From: Gimesia sp.
GTDB lineage: Bacteria; Planctomycetota; Planctomycetia; Planctomycetales; Planctomycetaceae
NCBI GenBank assembly: GCA_002706765.1
Contig: PAJV01000008.1
Span: forward strand, 1-64,000
Direction of reading: 5' to 3'
DNA: 64,000 nt
Of the stretch, positions 1-7,726 are shown in pieces (the first letter of the stretch is position 1; the number at the start of each line of letters is the position of its first letter). The notes beneath the pieces are model-generated. The model was not told where the DNA came from. It was given only the letters and a program-made list of their open reading frames with translations, and searched no databases. The translations under genes were made by a program, and so were the position numbers.

Positions 1-187
1 TGCGAACGTGATATGAAAGCCGGGGATAATGGTTCAGCGGCTCATCTGGAATGTTTTACGGTGAAGAACGTTAACACCTTTTTGATCCTTCTTTTGATCA
101 TTCAGTGGTTCGGGATTTTCATCTGCGGGGAGTGGGGGACTTCATTTATAATACCTGGTGAAACGGGTAAGGGGACGATAATACCAA

Positions 188-214
188 CACTGTCGGGCAA
201 GCCGACAGTGGCAC
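188..214 (+). repeat. Hairpin repeat copy A
   Basis: A perfect 9-bp stem, CACTGTCGG (188-196) with CCGACAGTG (202-210), encloses the 5-base loop GCAAG and is followed by GCAC. The same layout (stem, GCAAG or ACAAG loop, then TGGCAC-like tail) recurs at 419-449 and 489-516 and, inverted, near 265-293. Confidence 0.8.
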
Positions 215-264
215 GCGCCCGTCTAACTTTTGTAGGCACATTGCAATTAATAAAGAGATTTTGG

Positions 265-293
265 GGTGCCATGGCCGGCTTGTCCGGCCGTGC
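265..293 (-). repeat. Hairpin repeat copy B, inverted
   Basis: Read on the minus strand this gives GGC-ACGGCCGG-ACAAG-CCGGCC followed by ATGGCACC. That is the same stem/ACAAG loop/GGCACC-tail layout as the other copies with different stem bases. Stem pairing is preserved although the stem sequence differs, which suggests the structure matters. Confidence 0.65.
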
Positions 294-361
294 CGAATGG
301 GTGTGGAAAGCCTGGTGCTGGAATGAACGCGTTAGCTGCGACCTCCTGCTCGCTCCGCTCG

Positions 362-380
362 GCCCGAATTGCATTCGGGC
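362..380. repeat. Short perfect palindrome
   Basis: GCCCGAAT (362-369) and ATTCGGGC (373-380) form an 8-bp stem around the 3-base loop TGC. It lies within the repeat cluster but has a different core from copies A-D, so it may be a second small repeat type. Confidence 0.7.
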
Positions 381-418
381 TTACCCCTGTTTTTCTGAGT
401 TGGGATAGTTACTCAAAG

Positions 419-449
419 CACTGTCGGGCAAGCCGACAGATGGCACCCG
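419..449 (+). repeat. Hairpin repeat copy C
   Basis: CTGTCGG (421-427) pairs with CCGACAG (433-439) around GCAAG, followed by ATGGCACCCG. It is nearly identical to copy A through the stem and loop. Confidence 0.8.
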
Positions 450-456
450 GTGGTAT

Positions 457-469
457 CCTGCCTTGCAGG
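457..469. repeat. Short inverted repeat
   Basis: CCTGC (457-461), loop CTT, GCAGG (465-469). It is a small stem immediately after copy C in the same cluster. Confidence 0.5.
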
Positions 470-488
470 CGGGAACTGGTTCACTGAG

Positions 489-516
489 CACCGTTGGACA
501 AGCCAACTGTGCCACC
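489..516 (+). repeat. Hairpin repeat copy D
   Basis: GTTGG (493-497) pairs with CCAAC (503-507) around ACAAG, followed by TGTGCCACC. A partial further copy (GCAGACAAATGGCACCCG) lies at 525-542 without a full stem. Confidence 0.65.
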
Positions 517-1097
517 TGGACGAGCAGACAAATGGCACCCGCACGGGGGGAGAGGATATTGATGTTTTGTTATTTTTGTGGGGTTCATTCTTGTGTTCGA
601 TCTGTGGTTTGTGGTCAGTGGTTTCGTTGCATGCTGGGTTATTCATGGTGGATTATTTTGTGGAAAGTCATGGGGGCGTCAAGGGGGATGAACAATGTCA
701 TGTGGCGATACGGGTTGACAGAGAACCGACCTGCTGCGACGTCGGGGCGGTGCCGGGGCGAAGCTTTGCGATGTGCGGCGACCCGCAGGGTTACATCTCG
801 AGCGGGTGTGAATTCAGGCAGTGCAAATCTGAAAAAAACAGGTTCTTTTGTAGTGAAGATCAGGAACAAGTGGCGTGTGTTTCAGTGCACTGTAAACTGA
901 GCACGCGCGCGACTCACTTTGGTGCTTATCGCCAGCGGCGCGGCGGGGTCAAGGGCAAAATTTGCAGTGGAATGACAATATGTTTATCTATCGGGGTGAC
1001 AGGCTGCTACAATCAGGCTTTCCAGAAAGCAGGCCGAACCAGTCTATGTGATAACTTGAGATTCAGTGATTTACTGAATCAGGAAGGGTGAGTTCAG

Positions 1098-2129
1098 TTG
1101 AGAAATCGATTTTTAACAGCCATTTTTATGGGACTGATGAGTTGCCTCTGTTCCATTTTACCCGCCGCTGATGAGACGATACTGGCGATTGAGGGCCGCA
1201 GAATGACCGCGGAGCAGGCGGCAGTTGTGGAAAAGCAGGTCAAAGAAAATCCAAAAGATAGCGAAGCCCGCGTGAAACTGCTGGGGTATTATTTCACGAA
1301 ACAGTTTGCCGACGCCGCGGCCCGAAAGGCAAAACAGGAGAATGTGTTGTGGCTGATTGAGAATGAACCTCAGTCGAAGATTATGGGATCTCCGTTCGGG
1401 CAGATGGATGCGATTCTGGATGGAGAGGCTTATACCCGCGGCAAACAAGCCTGGGAAAAACAACTCAAAGCGCAGCCGGACAACCTGAAGCTGCTGGATC
1501 ATGCGGCGAATTATTTGATGCTGCATGATCGGGATCTGGCGAAACAGCTATTGGAAAAAGCGCAGAAGCTGGATGCGGAAAATCCTCAATGGGCGCGGGA
1601 TCTCGGGCAATTGTATTCGCTGGACATGCAGAGCAGTTCTTCACTCAAGGCACAGAAAGATGCAGCAGCGAAAGCACTGCAGCAACTGGAGATTGCCTAT
1701 CAGCTTTCGGCCAATCATGCCAAAGATGCGCTGTTAACGAGCCTGGCAAAGGCAGCTCTGGGGGCAGGTGACACGGAAAAAGCAAGACAGTATGCGGAGC
1801 TGATGCTGAACCAGGTGGGGTCGGACTGGAACAGTGGCAATAAAGTGCATTATGCAAATATTACGCTCGGTAAAATTGCCCTGGCGGAAGGGAATATGGA
1901 AGCCGCGAAGCAGTATCTGATCAAAGCGGGCAAGACGAAAGGTTCGCCTCAACTCAATTCGTTCGGTCCTGATTTCAGTCTGGCGAAAGCGCTGCTGGAA
2001 AAAGATCAGAAAGAAGTCGTGCTCGAATACCTGACTCTGTGTGGCAACTTCTGGGCGCTGGGGAAAGCCCGCCTGGCGGAATGGTCGAAAGCAATCAAGG
2101 ATAACCAGATTCCGAAAACTTTGCGGTAA
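1098..2129 (+). CDS. Secreted TPR-repeat protein
   Basis: A 343-residue protein of unknown specific role, probably exported and involved in protein-protein contacts. Residues 1-24 form a Sec-type signal peptide (Arg-rich start, hydrophobic core, PAA before Asp). The rest is helical, Ala/Lys/Gln-rich and carries degenerate TPR-like helical pairs, for example around residues 120-165 and 190-240, where LLEKAQKLDAENPQWA and similar stretches occur. The start is a TTG at 1098 with AGGAAGGG nine bases upstream; no ATG fits better. The gene stands alone and is followed by a strong bidirectional terminator. The TPR assignment rests on helix pattern only and no catalytic motif is seen. Confidence 0.75.
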   Translation: MRNRFLTAIFMGLMSCLCSILPAADETILAIEGRRMTAEQAAVVEKQVKENPKDSEARVKLLGYYFTKQFADAAARKAKQENVLWLIENEPQSKIMGSPFGQMDAILDGEAYTRGKQAWEKQLKAQPDNLKLLDHAANYLMLHDRDLAKQLLEKAQKLDAENPQWARDLGQLYSLDMQSSSSLKAQKDAAAKALQQLEIAYQLSANHAKDALLTSLAKAALGAGDTEKARQYAELMLNQVGSDWNSGNKVHYANITLGKIALAEGNMEAAKQYLIKAGKTKGSPQLNSFGPDFSLAKALLEKDQKEVVLEYLTLCGNFWALGKARLAEWSKAIKDNQIPKTLR

Positions 2130-2154
2130 GGATTTGAAAATGGATGTTTCGAAG

Positions 2155-2200
2155 AAAAAACCCTGTTCCGATTTGAAAACCGGAACAGGGTTGGGGTTTA
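2155..2200. terminator. Bidirectional intrinsic terminator
   Basis: A perfect 10-bp stem, CCCTGTTCCG (2161-2170) with CGGAACAGGG (2181-2190), has a 10-base loop. AAAAAA precedes it and a T-rich stretch follows it, so it can end transcription of the TPR gene on plus and of the membrane-protein gene on minus. Confidence 0.85.
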
Positions 2201-2233
2201 TTTGATCTGTTCGATGAGAACAGAAATAGTTGA

Positions 2234-2791
2234 TTATGTTGTGCCGGTATCGTTGATGGCTGGTTCGACGACTTGTTCGACCGCTGCGGGAACCGCATGT
2301 GGTTTATCGACGGGTTTATAAATCATGACCATCGCAGCACCGGCGGCGGCGAGGCCTAACCCGAGGAAGAACCTGAGATCGGGGAGTGTTTTAGTTGGAT
2401 GGAAGACAGTGATGGTGGCGATGGTATTCACAATGGGAGCACCTGCGAACACGAGCGGCGCGACATAGATGGCAGCTCCTTTGCCGCCGGTGGTCACCGC
2501 AAAGATCACACAGAGCGCGCCCATGGCGCCGGCGGTTCCGGCGAGGATGCCCCAGAGGATCGGGCCGGTGTCGAAGTTCACGCCCGCTTTGGCAGTTGGA
2601 TCTTTTCCCAGTACGAAGATGAAGAAGCAGGGGATCAGAACCGCGACCAGAAAGTAAGCCATCCCCACGAACAGGAAGGCGCGGAGGTTACTGTGCAGTT
2701 TCTGGGCAGCGATATGAACGAGAGGCACATAGGTCCCCCATGAAAGAGCGGCGCAGGCGACAAAGATTAAGACAATCGTCCATTTCGACAT
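2234..2791 (-). CDS. Small multi-pass membrane protein, EamA/DMT-like
   Basis: A 185-residue inner-membrane protein with about five hydrophobic helices (roughly 5-23, 38-62, 76-97, 105-127, 137-157) and a polar Pro/Val-rich tail. The glycine- and alanine-rich helices and the length of about half a ten-helix transporter resemble one half of a drug/metabolite transporter, but no diagnostic motif was recognised, so the substrate is unknown. The ATG at 2791 is preceded by GGAG eight bases upstream. The gene ends just before the bidirectional terminator and is separated from the permease gene by about 145 bases. Confidence 0.6.
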   Translation of the reverse strand: MSKWTIVLIFVACAALSWGTYVPLVHIAAQKLHSNLRAFLFVGMAYFLVAVLIPCFFIFVLGKDPTAKAGVNFDTGPILWGILAGTAGAMGALCVIFAVTTGGKGAAIYVAPLVFAGAPIVNTIATITVFHPTKTLPDLRFFLGLGLAAAGAAMVMIYKPVDKPHAVPAAVEQVVEPAINDTGTT

Positions 2792-2937
2792 CGTTTAAAC
2801 TCCTGAAAAACGGGAGGGAGGGATCATTTCCATTGGCGAGACAACACAGTAGTCATGATAGTAACTTTGTGAAATTCCAGCACCCGACAGACGTGCCTTT
2901 TTGTGCGAATCGATGAAATGCGGCTGTGTACAAACTC

Positions 2938-5900
2938 TTATGAAGCCCTTAATGTTGCCAGAATCGGTGCCCGGACGGCATCGGCGACCGCCAGCAGCGC
3001 TGCCAGCATGCCTGTCACCAGGACCGCCAGCAGGATGAGCAGACCGCTTTCCCAGGGGAGATCGGCGCCGGTAGACAACAGATGTGGCAACATTGCCAGC
3101 AGGGCGGAGACGGTTCCCGAAACCAGCCCCCAGAGCAGGAGAAACGCATTTTCAGAAAGGACGATGACCGCGACATCGCTGCCCGTCATGCCGATGGCAC
3201 GCAGCAGAGCCAGTTCGCTGCGGCGTTCGACCACATTACGTAACATCACGGTCGCAAGCCCGAGGGTTCCCAGCAGCAGACCCAGACCGCCCAGCGTCTG
3301 GAAGGTTGAGAGGTAGGTATTTTGTACGGCGAGGAAGTCGGCGAGTCGATTGGCGACGAGGTCGGCGTCGAACCCGTATTCGGTCAGTCCTGTTTCGAGA
3401 ACGCCGGCGAGCTTGTCTGCCTGGGCGGGGGGGATTTCAATCAGAAAATATTCAAAGCCGGCCTGCTCGGGAAACAGCGTTTGAAAATGCTGTTCTGAAA
3501 TAAGCAGCACGCCTTGAAAGATACTGCCATCAAACATGCCTTTGATTTTCAACTGATGTTCGGGACGTTCGTCAGACGGGATGCCGACTGTCGCGCCAAT
3601 GCCTTTATGCAGGCTGTACATGAGCGTATTCATATCACCCAGCGCGGGGATGGAGCCGTCTGCCTGTGGTTCGTTGAGCAGTTTCCAGGGATTGTCAGCC
3701 GGTGTGTCTGCGAACTTGAAACCACCGCGTTCAATCATTTCCTGGGGAACGCCGAGGATCGTGGGGACACTGGTCTGGTAAATATTCAGGCAACTGGCAT
3801 TCTCGCCTGGTTTGACGCGGAAGGGAATCACCTGCATCTGTTTCAGGAGCTGCTGTGTTTCCGGATCGTCAGGAACGTTGACCAGCATTTTGCTGCGTCC
3901 CTCTTCGGTGTTCAAATCGTAGATCAGGGGAGACGTGGATTCAGCGATGAGTGTGAACCCGCCGTTCCCGGAATCTTTCTCGGGGCTTTCGACCGCAGGA
4001 TTACGATGTCCGGCGGCGACAGAGACAAGCACGAATGTCGCCGAGGCAATGAGTGCGGTTGTTAATACACTCCGCTGACGGAAGCGACCGGCATTGCGGA
4101 TGCCAAGCTTGATGAGTGTTCCGGTCCCGGCGCCTTTGATCGGAGTCGTGGAAGTCTGTCTAAGTCGACTGGACAGAAAGCTGAGGCTGGCAACCAGTGA
4201 TAGAGTACCAACCAGAAAGAAAGAAACGGTCTGCCAGGAGAAGCCGGAAAACGCTTCCTGTCGGGGAATGAGGCCGAAGACGGTTCCCAGAACCAGAATG
4301 ACCGCGAGGGCAAGTGAGATTTTGTAGATATAACCCACGCGGCGGGTTTCCCTGGCGGACTCTGTATCAGTCGAATTCACGCCCGCGAGCAGGCTGCGGA
4401 TGGAAATCTGTTTGAGTTCAGACATCGATTTCCAGATGACGAAGCCTGAGAAAAGTACCGCGATCAGGAATCCGATGATGAGACTGGTCGCTGTCAGATC
4501 GAGATACAGGAAGCGAGTGCCGATGGCACCGATCCACCAGGTTTTCAGGCCATATAACATCAGTGAGGCATAACCGATGGCAGCGAGAATTCCCAGGATG
4601 CCACCGGTCAGAATCACGATGAAGGCTTCTTTGAAGATGATCTGTCTGACCTGTTGTGGCGTAAATCCGATGGCGGAAAGGAGGCCGATCGACGAGACGC
4701 GGCGGTCAATGCCCAGCTTGAACAGCAGGCGAATTAAAATGATTGCTGACAGAATGATAAAAAAGCTGAAGCCAATAAACAGCCCGCTGAAATCGGTGGT
4801 TCCACTGGCGGCTGCGAGACCCAGCAGCTTGATGGGTTGTACGGTGAGACCCATTTTAAAGACGTCGATCTTTTTGAGTAACTCGCTCGCAAACAGGGGA
4901 GCGGTTTCTTCCAGGGATTTTCCGGGCAGGGGAGTGAACCGCAGTGAAGTCAGGCTGCCATAGCGGCTGTTCCATAATGACTGAGCTGTTCCCAGTGAGA
5001 CGAAGGCTTTGGGAGTGGCCTTGTATTTGTCCCAGTAATCTTCATCACGATCGGTGACGCGGGTCAACTGCATGGGAAAGGGCTGTTTCCAGTCGCCGAA
5101 GGTGTCGGCATCGGTGATGCCTTCCATGTCGGGAGTCAGCTTGCGGTCGGCAGCGGGAGTGCCATCGAGGGCGATGATGCCACGCACTTTGAAAGTCTGT
5201 TCGACATCGGGCAGTTCTCCCCGGGAACCGACGACATGGTACTTCATGCGAATATCATCACCGACTTTGACATTCAGGTCTTTGGCCAGCCATTCGTTGA
5301 TGACGATGTCATTTTCGTCTAAGGGGAGTTCCGGCTTTGCCCCGATAAACTGGAACGGACCAAAGGGGGGCTGCTGAGTGAAATTGAGTCCCGCGACAAT
5401 CGAATACATGGAGTACTGTTCTTTGAGTTCCGTCTTTCCCTTCTGGGCAGGTTCGATTTCATTGGCGATGTAGACCATCACGGGAGACGTTCGTAGACCC
5501 AGTGACTTCGCTGCCGCCATACCCGCCTGTTCGATCTGGGGATCGAGAATCATCTGATCGCTTTCAAGCGAGAGATACTGATAATCCTTGTTGGGGACAA
5601 TCTTCAGATTGAGGTCTTCGAGCTTCAGGGAACTCTTCAGAACGGACTCCAGCTGACGGGCTGTTTCCAGAGCAGCAGGAGAAACAGCGTCCGGGCTGTC
5701 GGAGCTGAAAAAGAGGGAGTTCACTCGAGCGGGTCGGGACTGAGGGTTGCGGCGCGAAGCGACAATCTCGTCGAGGTCTAATGCTGATTGCAGCGTTTTG
5801 AGAGAGATAAACAGATCAAGGGGCAGTTGCTGATTGGGAAGCAGGGCCAGGCGACCTGCTTTAGAATCGGCGTCGAGGATGGTGCTGACGGTGAGGGTGA

Positions 5901-6444
5901 TTTCGACAGACTGTTCTTCACGTTCGCCCAGCAGGGAGTCGCGGGGAATCGCGGAAGGGAGTTCGATCCAGAGTGTGATTTCATCGCCGACCGCGGCCTG
6001 TAACTGTTCCGCGACGCGCGAGTTGAGGATGGCCTGATCGTCCTGGGGCGGAGGGAGATCCGGATGTTCGAGCAGTGACCAGAGGCGTTCATCGGTGCCA
6101 AAGATATTGACCTGTCCGACACGCAGATGTTGGTCGTCCCGATTTTTTTCCAGGCTGCCTCGCAGGACCAGGGCGGGGGCGATGGTTTTGATGTGCCCGG
6201 GGAGGTCGGTGGATTTGCTGAGATCCTCGGCCAGTTGTTCGCGGAAGAAGCGATGTCCCGAGATGACGAAATCGATTTTCCCCAGGCGGTCGAGGGTCAT
6301 TTGTCGCAAGCTGGCCCGTACGGAATCGCCGACGATGAGTGCCCCTCCAATGACTGCGGTGGCGGCGATGACCCCTAGAAGAACCGCGAGATTGGTGCGC
6401 CAGTGGTAAGTCAGGCTTTTGAAAACAAATCGCGATTGATTCAT
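2938..6444 (-). CDS. FtsX/MacB-type ABC transporter permease, large
   Basis: A 1168-residue permease that should pair with the ATPase encoded 34 bases upstream. It follows the MacB/LolC plan with two FtsX cores. There is an N-terminal helix (about 18-40), a long periplasmic domain to about residue 545, a first core of about four helices (550-680) and additional helices at 710-760. A second periplasmic domain follows, then a C-terminal FtsX core (about 1045-1165) containing ERRSELALLRAIGMT, the cytoplasmic coupling motif of the family. A parallel LSAIGFTPQQVRQI motif lies in the first core. Duplicated-core permeases of this size commonly export lipoproteins or hydrophobic compounds; the substrate here is not indicated. 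It is probably translated in one operon with the ATPase and thioesterase. Confidence 0.9.
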   Translation of the reverse strand: MNQSRFVFKSLTYHWRTNLAVLLGVIAATAVIGGALIVGDSVRASLRQMTLDRLGKIDFVISGHRFFREQLAEDLSKSTDLPGHIKTIAPALVLRGSLEKNRDDQHLRVGQVNIFGTDERLWSLLEHPDLPPPQDDQAILNSRVAEQLQAAVGDEITLWIELPSAIPRDSLLGEREEQSVEITLTVSTILDADSKAGRLALLPNQQLPLDLFISLKTLQSALDLDEIVASRRNPQSRPARVNSLFFSSDSPDAVSPAALETARQLESVLKSSLKLEDLNLKIVPNKDYQYLSLESDQMILDPQIEQAGMAAAKSLGLRTSPVMVYIANEIEPAQKGKTELKEQYSMYSIVAGLNFTQQPPFGPFQFIGAKPELPLDENDIVINEWLAKDLNVKVGDDIRMKYHVVGSRGELPDVEQTFKVRGIIALDGTPAADRKLTPDMEGITDADTFGDWKQPFPMQLTRVTDRDEDYWDKYKATPKAFVSLGTAQSLWNSRYGSLTSLRFTPLPGKSLEETAPLFASELLKKIDVFKMGLTVQPIKLLGLAAASGTTDFSGLFIGFSFFIILSAIILIRLLFKLGIDRRVSSIGLLSAIGFTPQQVRQIIFKEAFIVILTGGILGILAAIGYASLMLYGLKTWWIGAIGTRFLYLDLTATSLIIGFLIAVLFSGFVIWKSMSELKQISIRSLLAGVNSTDTESARETRRVGYIYKISLALAVILVLGTVFGLIPRQEAFSGFSWQTVSFFLVGTLSLVASLSFLSSRLRQTSTTPIKGAGTGTLIKLGIRNAGRFRQRSVLTTALIASATFVLVSVAAGHRNPAVESPEKDSGNGGFTLIAESTSPLIYDLNTEEGRSKMLVNVPDDPETQQLLKQMQVIPFRVKPGENASCLNIYQTSVPTILGVPQEMIERGGFKFADTPADNPWKLLNEPQADGSIPALGDMNTLMYSLHKGIGATVGIPSDERPEHQLKIKGMFDGSIFQGVLLISEQHFQTLFPEQAGFEYFLIEIPPAQADKLAGVLETGLTEYGFDADLVANRLADFLAVQNTYLSTFQTLGGLGLLLGTLGLATVMLRNVVERRSELALLRAIGMTGSDVAVIVLSENAFLLLWGLVSGTVSALLAMLPHLLSTGADLPWESGLLILLAVLVTGMLAALLAVADAVRAPILATLRAS

Positions 6445-6478
6445 GAATCGAACTCTTGCGAAGATTGTAATTGGATTT

Positions 6479-7171
6479 TCAGGCTGTTTCTGTCACGAGC
6501 GATCCATCGCGCAGCCGCTGATGCTGGGGGAACAGGACCGCCAGTTCGCGGCTGTGTGTGACACAGATCAGGATCGTGTTCTGTTCCTGATTGATTTCCA
6601 GCAGCAGTTTGCCGATCGCTTCAGTATTAATGCGGTCGAGATTTCCCGTGGGTTCATCGGCCAGCAGCAGTCGCGGGTTATTGATCAGTGCACGGCAGAC
6701 GGCGACCCGCTGGCGTTCGCCGCCGGATATCTGGGCGGGGCGGTGATTCAATCGATCTGAAAGACCCACGCGTTCGAGCAGGTGGCGGGCGCGGTCTTCT
6801 GCATCAGTGGAACCACTCTGCGAGACCATGGTCGGGATCAGGACGTTCTCCAGAACCGAGAACTGTGGCATCAGATGATGGTCCTGAAAAATAAAACCGA
6901 TGTTCCGGTTGCGGAATTCTGCCTGCTGCTTTGCCTGCAGTTCAAACGGGTTCTGGCCGAACTCAATCACCTCGCCGGCTGTGGGCTGATCGAGTACGCC
7001 GAGAATATAGAGCAGTGTGCTTTTGCCTGAACCGGAAGGTCCGGTGATGGCCAGCGCCTCTCCCCGGTTAAGACTTAAGTTTACGTTGTTGAGGATCGGC
7101 AGCGATTCACCCGCGAGTGAAAATTCTTTCGACAAGTCGCGGACCATCAGTTGCTGTTGCGCGTCATTCAT
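6479..7171 (-). CDS. ABC transporter ATP-binding protein, LolD/MacB-like
   Basis: A 230-residue nucleotide-binding subunit energising the adjacent FtsX-type permease. Walker A is GPSGSGKST (about residues 39-47), the Q-loop is in IGFIFQDHHLMPQFSVLENV, the ABC signature is SGGERQR, Walker B is LLLADEPTGNLD, and the switch His is in CVTHS. The spacing and the DEPTGNLD motif are typical of the LolD/MacB/FtsE branch. It lies between the thioesterase gene (20 bases upstream) and the permease gene (34 bases downstream), all on minus, which suggests one transcript. Confidence 0.93.
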   Translation of the reverse strand: MNDAQQQLMVRDLSKEFSLAGESLPILNNVNLSLNRGEALAITGPSGSGKSTLLYILGVLDQPTAGEVIEFGQNPFELQAKQQAEFRNRNIGFIFQDHHLMPQFSVLENVLIPTMVSQSGSTDAEDRARHLLERVGLSDRLNHRPAQISGGERQRVAVCRALINNPRLLLADEPTGNLDRINTEAIGKLLLEINQEQNTILICVTHSRELAVLFPQHQRLRDGSLVTETA

Positions 7172-7191
7172 GTTGATCCCTGCTTAACAGA

Positions 7192-7623
7192 TTATTCCGT
7201 CTGATCCATTGATGCTTCAAATTTCAGCAGCATCCACTCGGGGATGGCGATGGATTGCATGGGGCTGCCGAGTGTGAACTGACAGCAGACCGTTTTCATG
7301 CGCCCCCTGGCAATTTTTGTTTTGTCACGCCAGAGATCGTATTCGATTGTCAGTGATTTCACGCCGATCCGTTCTATGTTTAAGCGGATCTCGAGCAGAT
7401 CTCCATAATAGGCGGGTGATTCAAACGAGCATTGAGCTGAAACCCGGGGCCAGCCGAGAATAGAGCCGTCTGCCTGTTTATCCACAATGGTCAGACCCAG
7501 CGAACGGAAGTATTCGTGTTCGGCCTGTTCCATGTACTTATAGAAGTTGGCAAAGTGGACGATGCCAGCCATGTCGGTCTCATGAAATTCGACACGGCGG
7601 GTTGTTTTAAAAGTACAGGACAT
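7192..7623 (-). CDS. Acyl-CoA thioesterase, YbgC/4-hydroxybenzoyl-CoA type
   Basis: A 143-residue hot-dog-fold thioesterase predicted to hydrolyse acyl-CoA thioesters in the cytoplasm. The N-terminal motif FHETDMAGIVHFANFYKYM matches the family pattern, with the Asp of TDMAG as the expected catalytic residue, and the usual small-domain length is kept. The ATG at 7623 is preferred over an upstream TTG at 7704, which would add 27 residues without similarity before the conserved VEFHETD start. It sits at the head of the ABC transporter operon, 20 bases before the ATPase gene. The acyl substrate cannot be read from the sequence. Confidence 0.85.
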   Translation of the reverse strand: MSCTFKTTRRVEFHETDMAGIVHFANFYKYMEQAEHEYFRSLGLTIVDKQADGSILGWPRVSAQCSFESPAYYGDLLEIRLNIERIGVKSLTIEYDLWRDKTKIARGRMKTVCCQFTLGSPMQSIAIPEWMLLKFEASMDQTE

Positions 7624-7726
7624 GCGCGGCTCTATAGAATGAGTCAACAACAGGCTGTGGAACATACGTCTGATGTTCGGCACAGCCTGTCGTATTTCTA
7701 ACAATCTTAACTTGGTTCATTCTGGT

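Larger units (their letters stand above)
1..1097. other. Non-coding left flank with repeat cluster
   Basis: No convincing gene was found here. The longest open frames begin inside hairpin repeats, are rich in Cys, Trp and Arg, and match no family I recognise. The stretch 186-550 holds several short inverted repeats, listed separately. The end of the region (1081-1097) carries a purine-rich ribosome binding site for the TPR protein that follows. Confidence 0.7.

Noticed and set aside
450-1091. Open frames of 213 and 145 codons in the left flank
   Set aside because: They begin within the hairpin repeats, are rich in Cys/Trp/Arg, have no family resemblance, and the adjacent frames are equally open.
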